Counted from the stretch's first letter, positions 36,373 through 47,083 are shown. The stretch: 64,000 nt of DNA from Pseudisothecium myosuroides (GCA_951799445.1 OX637291.1:4218501-4282500), one strand, 5' to 3'. Translations and numbers: made by a program. The notes: generated from the letters alone by a model not told the origin.

Positions 36373-38442
36373 ATGTTAGAAATGGACCCCATTGTCAGGG
36401 ACGTCCCGGAATCAATGAAATTAGCAGGCCCCGCAAATTATGTTATCTGGAGTTACAAGGTGAAAATGATTCTCATGCAAGAGGGACTGTGGCAATTTAT
36501 CGAACCTGGAGCATCGAATGGTCAACTTGTTGTCAACGCAATGACATCGAGCAGTGCTGAGGACGAGGCTGCATCTACTGAGACGAACGTGCGACCTCCA
36601 ATGGCGGCAGTGGAGGCGCTAGCAGCAACGACTGCAGCAGATACACACAAGGCGACAATCAACATCACGCGAGAGAACGAGCTGCGTTATCGAGCCGGAA
36701 GAATTATTACTTCCCTGGTACAAGATTCTATTATTTTGAATGTCATTCACATTACAGATCCAGAAGCTATTTGAGAATTTTTTAGAGCTATGTGTGACGT
36801 CCATAGTTCATCTCGTAGAATGTCTCTCAAAGAATAGTTTTATTCCCTAAAGTTAGCAGAGGATAAAGGTATTGGAGAACATCTTCAATCTATCAACCTA
36901 ATAGTAACCCAATTAGCCAATCTAGGCATACAGACACCAGATGAGGACTTAGTAGACCTTACACTCAATAGTTTACCAAGAAGCTGGTCAATTTTTAAAC
37001 AAGTGCAAAAAGATCGGGAACGCATACCTGCGTTTGCCGAACTTGAAGGGCTGCTTCTCTAAAAAGAACTCAGCCGCAACTTGGACAAGCAAAGAGACGA
37101 ATCCGAAGAGATCAATTTTGTCAGGACGAACCGGGGACCACAGCGAGGTGGTTACGCACCTGCACGCGGCCGCTCCACATATAGACGAGGTACCTACTCT
37201 AGCAATCGTCAAAGTCCTACACAACAAAATCCAACACAGTGCATGGACAATCGTCAACCGGTGGTCTGTCACAAATGCGGTAAACCAGGGCATTTTGCCC
37301 GCGACTGTGCCCACATCACGATTAAAGAACAAATCAAGACACTCCAACTCAAGCTTACCACGCGGTCAACCACCGGCCCAAGTTCACCTTGCCAAAGTCT
37401 CACCAGACGATGAGTACGAGACTCAAGTCGAAGATGATGCCGATCCACCACACATACAGAGTTTATCGACACGTTTTATGACGACCCTATCGAAGAAACC
37501 AAGTACATCAATGCGTGCGTCACGAATTCAGTCACCAAAGAGGAAGACTAGTTCCTTGACTCGGGAGCATCTTCCCATGTCATAGTAAATCTTGCACTTC
37601 TCAGCTCACTTTCTTAGTCCAGGACATTGAACTTTAGAATAGCAGGAGGGAAAATAATGCTAGTAGAAGGACAAGGAAGTGTAAGCACCGTTGATTCTTC
37701 TGGAAAAATAAAAGATATTAACTACATCTTGTACGTGCCTGGCGTGAAAACGAATCTGTTTTCAGTAGGAAAATTAACAGACTTGGGGTATAGGGTTCTA
37801 TTCGAATCAACCCAATGCTGTATATACGATAAAGATAGCCCAGACATAATCATGCTACAAGGCATTCGAGACTGTCGGAACAATTTATATCGGGTTGTAA
37901 ATAGATTTCGGTCCAAAGGCACATCACCACGTACTGAACTTTCCGAGTTTTCCACACTCGGCCAGCACCCCGATTCTTAGCCTCGACAACAATACAACCG
38001 ACTTAGACAAATCACAACCACCAAGAGTAGTTGATTGCCAAATTCAATCATCACCAAGAGCAATTGATCCTCCTACATCTACTCCTGTTTCTCCTAGCAC
38101 TTGCGGACATCAAGATCGACCGTCAAATGCCAACATCCAATTGTGGCACCAGAGCATCGGCCACATCAATTATCAGTCATTATATCACATGACTTCCAAG
38201 AACTTAGTGGCCTAGGTCCCGAAACTTCCCTTGCTCAAACATGTATGTCCATCATGCATAATGGGAAAGTTGCCACGTGATCGGAAGCCCAGGAAGCGCA
38301 CCACATTCACCAGTCGTCCTCTCCAAATAATTCACAGCGACCTATGCGGCCCTCTTCCTATTACATTGAAGAATGACAACCGATACATTTTGACATTCAT
38401 TGATGACTTTAGTAGAAAAACTTGGTTGTACTTTCTAGCAGG
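36373..38442 (+). pseudogene. Ty1/copia gag-pol remnant, truncated in the integrase
   Basis: The ATG at 36373 opens a gag of UBN2/copia type (MKLAGPANYVIWSYKVKMIL). The reading is broken by TGA near 36772 and further stops near 36835 and 37060. A zinc knuckle CHKCGKPGHFARDC lies at about 37270-37311. The aspartic protease site LDSGASSH is near 37559-37582. The GAG-pre-integrase block LWHQSIGHINY (about 38140) leads into the integrase core start HSDLCGPLPI and FIDDFSRKTWLYF, ending at 38442. RT, RNase H and the 3' LTR are missing; unrelated repetitive sequence follows. Several stops and frame changes make it clearly dead. Confidence 0.85.
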
Positions 38443-38915
38443 GTTTCTATTTTGTGAGCGTGCGAGCATGAGCTTGTGAGCCCGTGAGCTTGTGAGCATA
38501 AATTTTTTTAGAGTGAAGACCCATGATCGTGGAGATGAATGGAGATGAATGGAGTTGGATGATTTTTTTTGGAGATGAATGTGGTTGGATGAATTTTTTG
38601 GAAATGAATGCAATTGGATGAATTTTTTTGTAGTCAACTTTGTTGGATGAAATACATTTGTTATATACATGGCATTGGATGAGAAGGAATTTAGATGATA
38701 GCTAAATGGTTAAAAAAAATCAGTTGTTTAGGATAAGGGTCAATTACCAAGTATCTTAGATCTAAGGTTTAGAGTGACTATTTGGAAACTAGAAACATAT
38801 GCTTATATGGTGTTAGGAAACCATTTCAAGAAAGGTACCGTTTCCAATTAAAATTTAGAATTCTTTTCAAGCATTATTGAAATTCATCGAATTTATTTCT
38901 ATGCTAACACCAACA
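38443..38915. other. Low-complexity and simple-repeat stretch after the copia break
   Basis: It contains GTGAGC(T/C)-type repeats (38452-38500) and degenerate GGAGATGAATGGA(G/A)TTGGATGA units (38532-38650). No gene is seen. It marks where the copia element was cut. Confidence 0.5.
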
Positions 38916-39138
38916 TTAATCCTTAAAAGACAAAGGGGTGACCCTCAAAATCATCCTTTTGCATTACCGTGTGAATCATTGGCTTCAAAAATTGCAATAG
39001 CGCTCATTGGAAGTCTATAGAAGATCTTCCCTTTTTACAATAGATTTCAAGGATGAATAGTTGCAGTTTTGGCCTACACAGTTTGATTTTCTCTCATCCA
39101 TCGGCCATAGAATGGCTGCGTGGACATTTAAAGGTTAA
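38916..39138. mobile_element. Short TTAA-bounded repeat, copy 7
   Basis: It begins TTAATCCTTAAAAGAC and ends GGACATTTAAAGGTTAA: imperfect inverted ends next to TTAA. The interior does not match the long copies, so this is a separate subfamily if it is one element. Confidence 0.4.
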
Positions 39139-39286
39139 AAAGTTCTAATTATTACATATTTCCATCTAAGAGAAGCAACATGTTGCTAATTGAGAGAAAT
39201 AGATTCAATCTACAAAAATTTCTATTAATTGACCTCTAAAATGAAGATGTCTTCCAAAATGATGTCCAATAGAATGATGATAACCA

Positions 39287-39699
39287 TTAACCCATTAAGG
39301 ACTGGTCGACCATTTTGTGTTCGATTTGGGTCCTTTTTGGTTTGTAGAGAGAGCATATCAACGAATTTGATGACGTGGCAAAGGGGACAGGTTTGGGGAA
39401 TTGGGAAGTGAAGAGTTTAGGACAATAACTAGGCCAATTTGAGGTGGCATGTGGCCACAGGGTTGAAAAAACCAAGACAACAGGGGCTGAAATTATACCA
39501 AGATTTGCTAAAAATTCCTACTTCACAATGCACCTTCACTAAAAAATTTAATGCTAAACCCTATATCATGTCCAACACTTCCATCCATACAGTTAGATCT
39601 CCGATAGGCACTTGCATTCAAAAGTTTTAAAATTGCTCCCAATTAGCCATACAAAGGATTGCCCACCCCCCAAATCAACCACGGTCCTTAATGGATTAA
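39287..39699. mobile_element. Short TTAA-bounded repeat, copy 8
   Basis: The ends TTAACCCATTAAGGACTGG and, inverted, TTAATCCATTAAGGACCG match over about 16 bases with one or two differences. It is 413 bp, non-coding, with a different interior from the long copies but the same type of end. Confidence 0.6.
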
Positions 39700-39706
39700 T
39701 TACCAC

Positions 39707-40264
39707 TGTCGTACGCGCAATCTAGGCGTAAGTATCCTTAACACCAAAAAGATGATAAGATAACACGAAATATCGTCCCAGGAGATTCTAGTATGTTTCA
39801 GCAAGCTAAGGGCTTTCCGGATTGTAACCAAAACAACAAAACCCAAGGAACACCTCTTTCTTTTCCGACTTCTGACACAATGGTCTTCCGGATCCCAATC
39901 CGGATCTATCCCTTTCCGGTTTCCGATTTGATCCGGATTCCGAGTCTCGTTTCTTAATTTCAACTGGTTTTCTATTCCCCTGTTTTACCCTCAGGGTGTC
40001 CGCATTTGATCTTTAGAGGGGTAGGAACGCACCACTCAGACATCTATTCCTCTGTACAAAACTTCACACAAAACAATCCTAACCGAGTTTTTATTGTAGA
40101 ATAGAGAAAGTAATAATCCTCACAATTCCCCGGGTAGCTTGCCCGGAGAACAGGTCACTCAGAATTGCATCCTTCCACTTCTTACTACAATGACAGATCA
40201 AGACAGCCGGAACTAAAAGAGATTCGTGCATCTATCTACCAGACTGATCCTATGGTTGGCAGAC
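39707..40264 (-). mobile_element. Outer gypsy LTR, left part, interrupted by the inner array
   Basis: It starts TGTCGTACGCGCA, close to the TGTCGCA start of the inner LTRs, directly after the TTAA repeat, and shares their CCGGATC-rich composition. It is interrupted at 40264 by the inner array and resumes at 62485 after the CAGAC duplication. The left boundary is inferred from TG and composition. Confidence 0.55.
40260..40264. repeat. Target-site duplication, left copy (CAGAC)
   Basis: CAGAC directly precedes the first inner LTR and is repeated directly after the third LTR at 62485-62489. Five bases is the normal duplication for Ty3/gypsy integrase. Confidence 0.85.
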
Positions 40265-41292
40265 TGTCGCAGCACAGAGTAAGCGAATTCCCTGTTATAC
40301 TCCCAAAAACCACTTTAAAGCATAACAAAATGACTCTAAAGATCGAACCTACGAGATTCTGTGAAGTGTCTAGCATTATTTCCAACTTAAGCTCAGCCAG
40401 TATCCAATTCCTACATTCCGGTCCTAGATCTAAAACCGGAAACAACAACACACCGAAAACAACGACCAGACCTCCCTCTATTTCTTCTGGTCTGTCAAGC
40501 TATTCGGTCCCGTAAAACTTCCACAACCCAGGATCCTAACACTTCTGATCCTGGAACTCCTCTGGACCGATCCGATCCGGTCCTCACACACTTACTCTCA
40601 CTCCACTCCGGTTTAGTTTAGCCTCTGTTTCACCATCAGAGGGTTCGCCGCTTGCTTTTGAGAGTGGCAGGCCCGCCACTCCTTCCGTGACTTATAGTGG
40701 CTGAAGACCCACTTCTCTAATCCACTACTTCCTACACTAGCGCGGATCCGGTTTGATCTCTCACAGCCCCCCGGACAGCGATCCGGTTTGCAGGTCACAC
40801 AAAGACCCCCCGTACGATCCTCTCATACTACAACGACCTTGATGCCAAGTTCCCTCCGTGTGGAGTTAGGTGGTTACAAGTGAACTCGTCCGTTCCAACA
40901 TCAACTAAAGCCCTTCCGTTTACCAACTAGGGCAGCGAGACCTCACGGGAGATCGGGCACTCAACCGGATTTCCTATCCAGGAGTTCTAGCGCGTTTAAG
41001 GACTCCTTCCCTATCCGCCTAGCCTAACAACGGTTTTCTCGCCCGGAATCGTGAACTGTAGAGGTGCTGAGGAACTGAAATCCGCTCCCAACACTTAGAA
41101 AACCCACTCACATGCACATAAGAGCAAAACAAACACACCAAGGGGAGAAATCTCTCTAGAATCTGCATACATTTTCCTAATTCCTCACCAAAACAGCCCT
41201 GCCACGCGCGGGAGAGACGTACAACAAGAAATCAATAGAAGATGCACAAAAACTCAAGGGAAAAGACTCCCAGTCTCCTTCGCAGAGACTGA

Positions 41293-41299
41293 CTATATA
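41293..41299 (-). promoter_or_regulatory. TATA-like box downstream of the LTR ORF
   Basis: On the minus strand the site reads TATATAG, about 170 nt after the stop of the LTR ORF and about 1 kb before the LTR end. If it drives genomic RNA, the LTR ORF would lie in U3. Copies occur 9367 and 18734 bp further right. Position-based inference only. Confidence 0.35.
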
Positions 41300-41465
41300 C
41301 ATTTTAAAACTCAAAAAGTCAACATAAAGCGGCCCGGAAAGTCCGCGCGGAACTTTCGGTCCCCGCCGAGCCGGCCAGACCGGAAAACATCCGATCCAGA
41401 CCAGGCACATCCGGATCAAATCCGGTCCGGTCCTAACTAACAAATATTTACAACTAAAATCCTAA

Positions 41466-43235
41466 CTACCCTACCATAACCGGATCTACTCCTTGATCCG
41501 TTCCTTCGTCCATGACTTCGTCTTCGCCTTGGTGCACGCTCTGTTCTTGATCCTCACCCTGATCTGGGGTCAGATCCATACTTTGATCTTTCCCCGGGTT
41601 CAGTGTGGGACTTCTGGGCGGTTCCGTTCCAAGCTGCTCGAAAACGTCCGTCAGGTTCTGGTTCCGCTCCCCTGTTTCTCGTTCTGGGAGATCCGGTGAC
41701 GAATCCAGGTTGATGGTGTGCGCGAGTTTCCTTCCACTCTTCTTGGACTGGGGAGTCCGATCCTTTCCTTCCGTTGGAATGCCCACGTTCGGAAAAGATC
41801 CGGGCATTGAAAGGTCGGACAGATGGAACGACCGTGACAACGTCACTCCATTCAGCTTCCTGCTGCTCTCCTCCATCCGGTTTGCAGCCTCTCGCGCGTC
41901 CATCATGACTAACTCCACCTTTTCGGAGTAGTCTGTCAAAATCCGGACCAACTTGGTCCCGGATATCTTATTCTCCTTGAGGACTCCCTCGTCAAACAAC
42001 TTTGACTTGGTGATGGCCTCTCCGGTTGCTCCGAATGTGGCCTTCACGTCCTCCGCTACTTTCCGGGTAGCCTCTGCCATCTCCCGGGTGGTAGCCATGT
42101 CCTCCTTGAGGAGCAACATTTCCGTTTTCAACGACTCGTTCTCCTCCTGGAGTCGTCGGATCTCCGCCTCTTGCTTCCGGATCTCATCCGGGCTGGAGAT
42201 AAAATCTGCAACCACTCCTGCCAGGTTGCTGTTTACTGGTGCTCCCACCAGCTCGCTGATCTGATTCAGAATCAGCTTCTTCACCGTCCAGTCTGCTCGC
42301 ACATCACTCAGGATGTTGACCAGCTGGTTGAACGGATCCGTCGGATCCGATCCGGAAGGACCCGGTTCTTCAGAAACCGGTTTCTTCCCTGGGTTGGAGG
42401 TCTCAGCCGGAGGGGTTGGGGTTCCTCTCCGGTGAGGAGGCGTCGTCTTCTGCCGCTTGTGCTGCGGCCGGTGTAGCTCCTCCTCTTCCTCTTCTTCCTC
42501 CTCGGAACCGGATACTTCTTCCTGTTCTTCTTCTTCCGATTCCGATTCCCCATATTTCAGGAGTGACTCATGCATCTTCCACTCCTTCTCCTCCGTATCC
42601 GTGAGGAGTTGATTGTGCTTGTACAGATGGACGAGGTAGGGACTCAACGGAGTCGGTCTACTTCCTCCGATCTTCGGAATTAGCCGGTTGACCAGGTCGA
42701 ACAAAATCCTGGCCCAGTCCACTTTCCGTTCCCCGCTCAGGGCTCCGAAAATGAGGTTCCTGATGGCGATGGTCACCCTCGTCGGCTTCTCCGGGTGGAT
42801 GATCGGAACCAGGAACTGGAGAAGGTTCCGATGCCGGTCGTCCAGACAATCTGCCACCGCGTGCCCATCCTTGGAGTCCACGTTGCACCGGAATTTCTCC
42901 CGAGTGTAACCCTCCTTCGAGGAGGCCATCCCTCGACCTCCAGACCGGAATTCATACACGGCCTTCCACATCTCCTCCGTCCAGTTGCCCGGACTTCCGC
43001 GGAGAGTTCTCTCAAACTGGTTGGAGAGCTTTCCGAGTAACTCTCGAATCATCTGCTCCTCCCTAAACCCCCAGGGTTTATCGATCAGTCCTCCGCAGCC
43101 CATTTTAGCCAAATCCTCTATCAGGTTGTCCTTTTCCTTCTCGTCCGTTGGAATAACCGGACACACCTTCCGGAGTTTTACTTCTAATGTGGAGGAACTA
43201 GACGGCCCTGCTCTACTCTTACGGAGCTGAGGCAT
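41466..43235 (-). CDS. LTR-encoded protein, copy 1 (about 589 aa, function unknown)
   Basis: A complete ORF lying wholly inside the LTR, in the same sense as gag-pol. The frame is open 20 codons further up, but only from a GTG; the first ATG is at 43235. Visible parts (ATG numbering): an N-terminal globular region about 30-220 with the block TIAIRNLIFGALSGERKVDW, an acidic run about 230-253 (mostly Glu), a short basic stretch HKRQK (possible nuclear signal), a coiled coil about 348-400 (EIRRLQEENESLKTEM), a conserved stretch about 405-455 (KSKLFDEG, SGTKLVRILTDY), and a Gln/Asp/Glu-rich tail. The N-terminal region reminds me of the 'putative plant transposon protein' domain found in Athila-type elements, but this was not tested. 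No enzyme motif is seen. A homologue is encoded in the outer LTR at 63244-64000. Confidence 0.8.
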   Translation of the reverse strand: MPQLRKSRAGPSSSSTLEVKLRKVCPVIPTDEKEKDNLIEDLAKMGCGGLIDKPWGFREEQMIRELLGKLSNQFERTLRGSPGNWTEEMWKAVYEFRSGGRGMASSKEGYTREKFRCNVDSKDGHAVADCLDDRHRNLLQFLVPIIHPEKPTRVTIAIRNLIFGALSGERKVDWARILFDLVNRLIPKIGGSRPTPLSPYLVHLYKHNQLLTDTEEKEWKMHESLLKYGESESEEEEQEEVSGSEEEEEEEEELHRPQHKRQKTTPPHRRGTPTPPAETSNPGKKPVSEEPGPSGSDPTDPFNQLVNILSDVRADWTVKKLILNQISELVGAPVNSNLAGVVADFISSPDEIRKQEAEIRRLQEENESLKTEMLLLKEDMATTREMAEATRKVAEDVKATFGATGEAITKSKLFDEGVLKENKISGTKLVRILTDYSEKVELVMMDAREAANRMEESSRKLNGVTLSRSFHLSDLSMPGSFPNVGIPTEGKDRTPQSKKSGRKLAHTINLDSSPDLPERETGERNQNLTDVFEQLGTEPPRSPTLNPGKDQSMDLTPDQGEDQEQSVHQGEDEVMDEGTDQGVDPVMVG

Positions 43236-43510
43236 GGACACGAACTGTGCTAACCGGATCCTGACTGTGGCTACCTTTCCCTCTCCTAGCCGCACGTCCC
43301 GTTTCTCACCTTCGCTCTTCCGATCTCAACCGGAATACCTCTAAACCTGCAACGCACACTAAAGCGCTGCGCGCCCTAACACACTAACACGCACACACAA
43401 ACCAACTCAAAACAAGAAAGCAAAACGCTGGGAAGAGAGGCTAAGTACGCGCTGGAGCGAGATTTCCGCAAATGAAGATTGAAAAAGAGTGGCCACTGGA
43501 TTGGTCAGCC

Positions 43511-43518
43511 CATATATA
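43511..43518 (-). promoter_or_regulatory. TATA-like box upstream of the LTR ORF
   Basis: On the minus strand the site reads TATATATG, about 275 nt before the ATG of the LTR ORF and about 230 nt into the LTR. It could start a subgenomic mRNA for the LTR protein. Identical copies lie in the other LTRs. Confidence 0.4.
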
Positions 43519-43753
43519 GTCTAATCTGTCATCATGACCAAATCCGTTCCTGACCCATTCCGATCCAACTCAGATCCGTTCTAACTCTAATCCGGTTCAG
43601 ATTCAGATCAAATCCGGATTGTCATCTATTCCGTTCCATTAGTTAATTTCCGGTTATTGGTTACCTCCTACTTGAATCCGGATCCCAGATCACGGTTTCC
43701 GTTCCAAGATTTAGATAACTTACAAAAAACCAAAAATTTACCTTGCGACATTA

Positions 43754-43763
43754 CTCCTTCCTC
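43754..43763 (-). other. Polypurine tract, unit 1
   Basis: On the minus strand GAGGAAGGAG lies three bases before the LTR and 26 bases after the integrase stop, as expected for plus-strand priming. Confidence 0.75.
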
Positions 43764-43789
43764 ATCTGTGAGCGTCCTCGCGAACACTA

Positions 43790-44947
43790 TCAATCCTGAT
43801 CTGACGAAGAAGCCTCGATATACTTCTTCACTCTCGATCCGTTCACACGAGTATCAAGCCACTGTCCTTGCAGATTCTGGAGTTGCAGAGATCCGTTCTG
43901 AAAAACTTGATTGACTCGGAAAGGTCCCATCCAGCGAGTATGTAACTTACCCGGAAAGTCTTTATGACGGTTGTCATAGAGAAGAACCAGGCCTCCTTCT
44001 CGGATTCCGTGATCCGTTGGGATTTTCCGATCGTAATCTTCCTTGCGCTTGTTCTGCACTCCCAGGGTTCTTTCCAGGGCTGCATTCCGGATTTCTTCCA
44101 GTTCTTCAATGGCGAGAAGTCTTGGAAGAGTATCCGTCCTTGATACTGTACTTCGAGCTGCTATGACCCGAAATGTTTCTACCTCCAACTCCACTCCATG
44201 GACTGCTTCCTGACCGAAAACCAAAAAATACGGAGTTTTTCCGGTTGTGGTCTTCTCTGTGGTGTTGTACGCGTGAACTGCCGAAGGTAGTTTCCGATCC
44301 CAATCCGTCTTGTGAGCGGAAACCATCTTGTTCAAGATCTTACCAACTATTCCGTTTGCCCGCTCCGTCAATCCGTTCGCTTTCGGGTTGTAAGGAGTCG
44401 TCTTCCGGTGCTTGATAAGATACTTGTTCGTTAGGTCGACGATGACATCATTGAGGAAATGGGTTCCCCGGTCGCTGACCAGCTCCAATGGGTGTCCAAA
44501 ACGCATGAGGATTTCTTCAAACAGAAAGTTTGCTGAAGTTTCTGCATCATTCTTCCGTGTTGCCTTGGCCTCTACCCATTTGGTCGCGTAATCCGTGGCT
44601 AGAATAATGTACCTCTTTTTCCTTGTACTGACCGGAAAAATAGGTCCTATAAAATCTATTCCCCATTTCTCAAAAGGTGCTAGGGGAATGATAGGAGTCA
44701 GCGGCCAGTGATTCCGGAAGGAGGGTGCTCCTGTCCGCTGACACTGATCACAACTTCTAACAAAATTCCTAACATCTCTGTGTAAATACGGCCACCAGTA
44801 TCCGGTTGATCGGATCCGGTTCACTGTATTAACAAAGGCAAAATGTCCTCCTGAATCTCCGGCATGAAGAGCTTGTATCACTTTCTTCCGTTCCGCAGGT
44901 TCTAGACATCGCCTGAGAATATCATCTGTTCCTAACTTGAAAAGCAC
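43790..44947 (-). CDS. Ty3/gypsy integrase segment, unit 1
   Basis: It shows the zinc-binding HHCC (His28, His35, Cys66, Cys69) and the D,D-35-E core (Asp98 in WGIDFIGPI, Asp159 in VSDRGTHF, Glu195 in GLTERANG), with exact spacing. The C-terminal part carries the GPFRVNQV block; no chromodomain is seen. The apparent start is a GTG, because the frame continues upstream into RT-RNase H through an in-frame TGA at 44978-44980. Integrase is therefore the end of one polyprotein frame. It inserts the cDNA and would account for the 5-bp duplication. All catalytic residues are kept; production depends on readthrough or trans supply. Confidence 0.9.
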   Translation of the reverse strand: MLFKLGTDDILRRCLEPAERKKVIQALHAGDSGGHFAFVNTVNRIRSTGYWWPYLHRDVRNFVRSCDQCQRTGAPSFRNHWPLTPIIPLAPFEKWGIDFIGPIFPVSTRKKRYIILATDYATKWVEAKATRKNDAETSANFLFEEILMRFGHPLELVSDRGTHFLNDVIVDLTNKYLIKHRKTTPYNPKANGLTERANGIVGKILNKMVSAHKTDWDRKLPSAVHAYNTTEKTTTGKTPYFLVFGQEAVHGVELEVETFRVIAARSTVSRTDTLPRLLAIEELEEIRNAALERTLGVQNKRKEDYDRKIPTDHGIREGGLVLLYDNRHKDFPGKLHTRWMGPFRVNQVFQNGSLQLQNLQGQWLDTRVNGSRVKKYIEASSSDQD

Positions 44948-44977
44948 TCCTCTAATCAGGGTATAAGGAGCTACTTT

Positions 44978-47077
44978 TCATTGGAAAATTTCTTTTTCCT
45001 CTACACTCATCTGTTCCGGGTATCTAGATTTCACAAGGTAATCTATGATATCTTGATACTCTGAAACAGTTTCGTTGTTGAGGTGAAAGACCTCTACCAA
45101 GGGAGGATCCTGGTTTTCTACAAAAACCGGATCTTCCACAGTATCCGGGAACTTGTCCGGAAACTGAGCGGAAATATCTGCTACGGATTTTTGTCCTCTC
45201 TGTCTTGACAGGTAATCCGCATTCACATTTGCTTTTCCCGGTTTCACTACAACCTCGTAGTCAAACTCTTGTAAAAGCAAAATCCATCTAGCAATCCGGC
45301 CTGACAAATCCGGTTTGTTGACAAGGTATTTTAAAGAATCATGATCTGTGTGAAAAATCACCTTGTATCCGAGTAGATAGTGTCGGAACTTCTTACAGGA
45401 ATACACCACTGCTAACGCCTCTCGTTCTATAGTCGTGTAATTCCGTTCAGCCAAACTCATCTGTCTACTCGCATAGTAAATCGGATTCTCACGCCTTTCT
45501 GAGTCGAACTGCCAGAGAATCGAACTCAGACACCAACCGGATGCATCGAGAGTAACATGGAACTCCTTCGTCCAATCCGGAACGGAAAGGATCGGAGCTT
45601 TGGCCAACTGGGTCTTCAAATCTTCGAAGGCCTGTTGTCTCTTTTCCGTCCAGACGAATTCCGTATCTTTCTTCAAAAGTTCCGTGAGCGGAATAGCCCT
45701 CTTGGCATATCCGTCGATGAACCGCCGGTAGTATCCTACACATCCAAGAAATCCTCGGATTTCTTTAACACAGGTTGGAGGTAGCAAAGTGAGCATCACT
45801 CTCACTTTCTCTAGATCAGCCTGTAATCCGGTCTTGCTCACTACATGACCAAGTAAAATTCCGGATCCCATCCCGAAAAAACACTTGCCCGGATGTAGCT
45901 TCAAACCGGTTTCTCGGCATTTTTGGAATGTCTTCCTCAAACACTCGAGATGACTTTCCCGGTCACTGAAAACCGCAAAGTCGTCTATAAACACCTCAAG
46001 GAAATGTCGAAGAAAATCCTTGAAAATATCCATCATCAGTCGCTGAAACGTTCCGGGTGCATTACACAGGCCGAATGGCATCCGGGTGAAAGCATAAGTC
46101 CCCCATTCCGTCGTGAATGTGGTCTTCAGCTGATCGCACCACCGGATGAACACCTGGTTGTAACCGGAAAATCCGTCTAAGAAATTGTAACAATCGTGAC
46201 CAGCAACGTGGTCCAAAATAAGATCGGTGAACGAAAGAGGAAAGTAATCCTTCTTCGTGGCTGCGTTCAATTTCCGGAAATCTTGACAAACTCGGATCTT
46301 GACTTTCCCATCCGCTCCAACTTTCTTTGGAACCACCACGATAGGAGAAACCCATTCAGAGTTGTGGACCGGATAAATGAATCCTGCTTCCAGCAACCGA
46401 TCGATTTCCTCCTTCACCATCAACGAATACTTGGGGTTGAGCCGGTACTGTCGCCGTCGAACCGGAACAGATCCTTCTGTCAGGTCGATGCGGTGTTCTC
46501 CTAAATGAGGGGGAATGCGCTTCAGATCGGATGGCTCCCAAGCAAAAACGTCGAGATACTCCTTCAGAAGTTTAGTATAACCGGATTTCTCCGTATCCTT
46601 CAAAAGTTTACTAAGGTAAAAACTCCTGTTGGGTTCAATACTCTCCTTCTCATACTCAGTGGGTGAAACAACCGGTTTGACTTTCTCCTCGTAAACTTCC
46701 TCAGGGAAAGAAGCTAAATTTCCCCAACCGGATTCTCTTGTTTCACTATGACTAACCGGTAGATTTCTGGTCCTGATCTGTTGAGCGATCCACTCGGTTG
46801 TGAGCGGAACACTCGACTCTCCCAGAGATCGATCTTCTACCACTGGTTTCTGGATTTCTTCCGGATGATGCTCTAATACAGCCTCGGAAAATCCATAGTT
46901 CGTCTCGGACTGGTGCTCGAATGGATCCACGAAATAACTGGTGGCGGAATCTTCCGGATCCGACCAGTCCGTAGTGTATCCATCTGAATCACTCGTCTCT
47001 CCTAAATGCTTCTCAGTGGTCCAAGGAATCCGATTGGAAGGTTTCCCTACCACCAGTTCCTTGGCACCCCAATCCAC
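44978..47077 (-). CDS. Ty3/gypsy reverse transcriptase-RNase H segment, unit 1
   Basis: RT spans about residues 200-400, with FLDGFSGYNQ (Asp301) and the YxDD-type box FIDD at about 363-366. RNase H spans about 490-625, with catalytic acids in TLDASGW, EREALAV, HTDHDS and NADYLSR. About 190 linker residues precede RT. The frame starts from GTG only because a TGA at 47084-47086 separates it from protease; it ends at TGA 44978-44980, again in frame with integrase. All active-site residues are intact. It makes cDNA from genomic RNA and removes the RNA strand. Confidence 0.9.
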   Translation of the reverse strand: MDWGAKELVVGKPSNRIPWTTEKHLGETSDSDGYTTDWSDPEDSATSYFVDPFEHQSETNYGFSEAVLEHHPEEIQKPVVEDRSLGESSVPLTTEWIAQQIRTRNLPVSHSETRESGWGNLASFPEEVYEEKVKPVVSPTEYEKESIEPNRSFYLSKLLKDTEKSGYTKLLKEYLDVFAWEPSDLKRIPPHLGEHRIDLTEGSVPVRRRQYRLNPKYSLMVKEEIDRLLEAGFIYPVHNSEWVSPIVVVPKKVGADGKVKIRVCQDFRKLNAATKKDYFPLSFTDLILDHVAGHDCYNFLDGFSGYNQVFIRWCDQLKTTFTTEWGTYAFTRMPFGLCNAPGTFQRLMMDIFKDFLRHFLEVFIDDFAVFSDRESHLECLRKTFQKCRETGLKLHPGKCFFGMGSGILLGHVVSKTGLQADLEKVRVMLTLLPPTCVKEIRGFLGCVGYYRRFIDGYAKRAIPLTELLKKDTEFVWTEKRQQAFEDLKTQLAKAPILSVPDWTKEFHVTLDASGWCLSSILWQFDSERRENPIYYASRQMSLAERNYTTIEREALAVVYSCKKFRHYLLGYKVIFHTDHDSLKYLVNKPDLSGRIARWILLLQEFDYEVVVKPGKANVNADYLSRQRGQKSVADISAQFPDKFPDTVEDPVFVENQDPPLVEVFHLNNETVSEYQDIIDYLVKSRYPEQMSVEEKEIFQ

Positions 47078-47083
47078 AAGTAC

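Larger units (their letters stand above)
40265..43750 (-). repeat. Inner LTR 1 (3486 bp)
   Basis: The ends are TGTCGCA and TGCGACA, perfect 7-bp inverted repeats with TG..CA termini. The left neighbour is the CAGAC target duplication and the right neighbour is the PPT of the first internal region. The LTR is very long and contains a complete sense ORF. Two TATA-like sites lie on the minus strand, one before and one after that ORF. Confidence 0.92.

Noticed and set aside
40165..40515. 116-codon plus-strand frame across the left array boundary
   Set aside because: It spans the junction of two elements, antisense to both, and changes in the copies at 49631 and 58998 because it is chance sequence.
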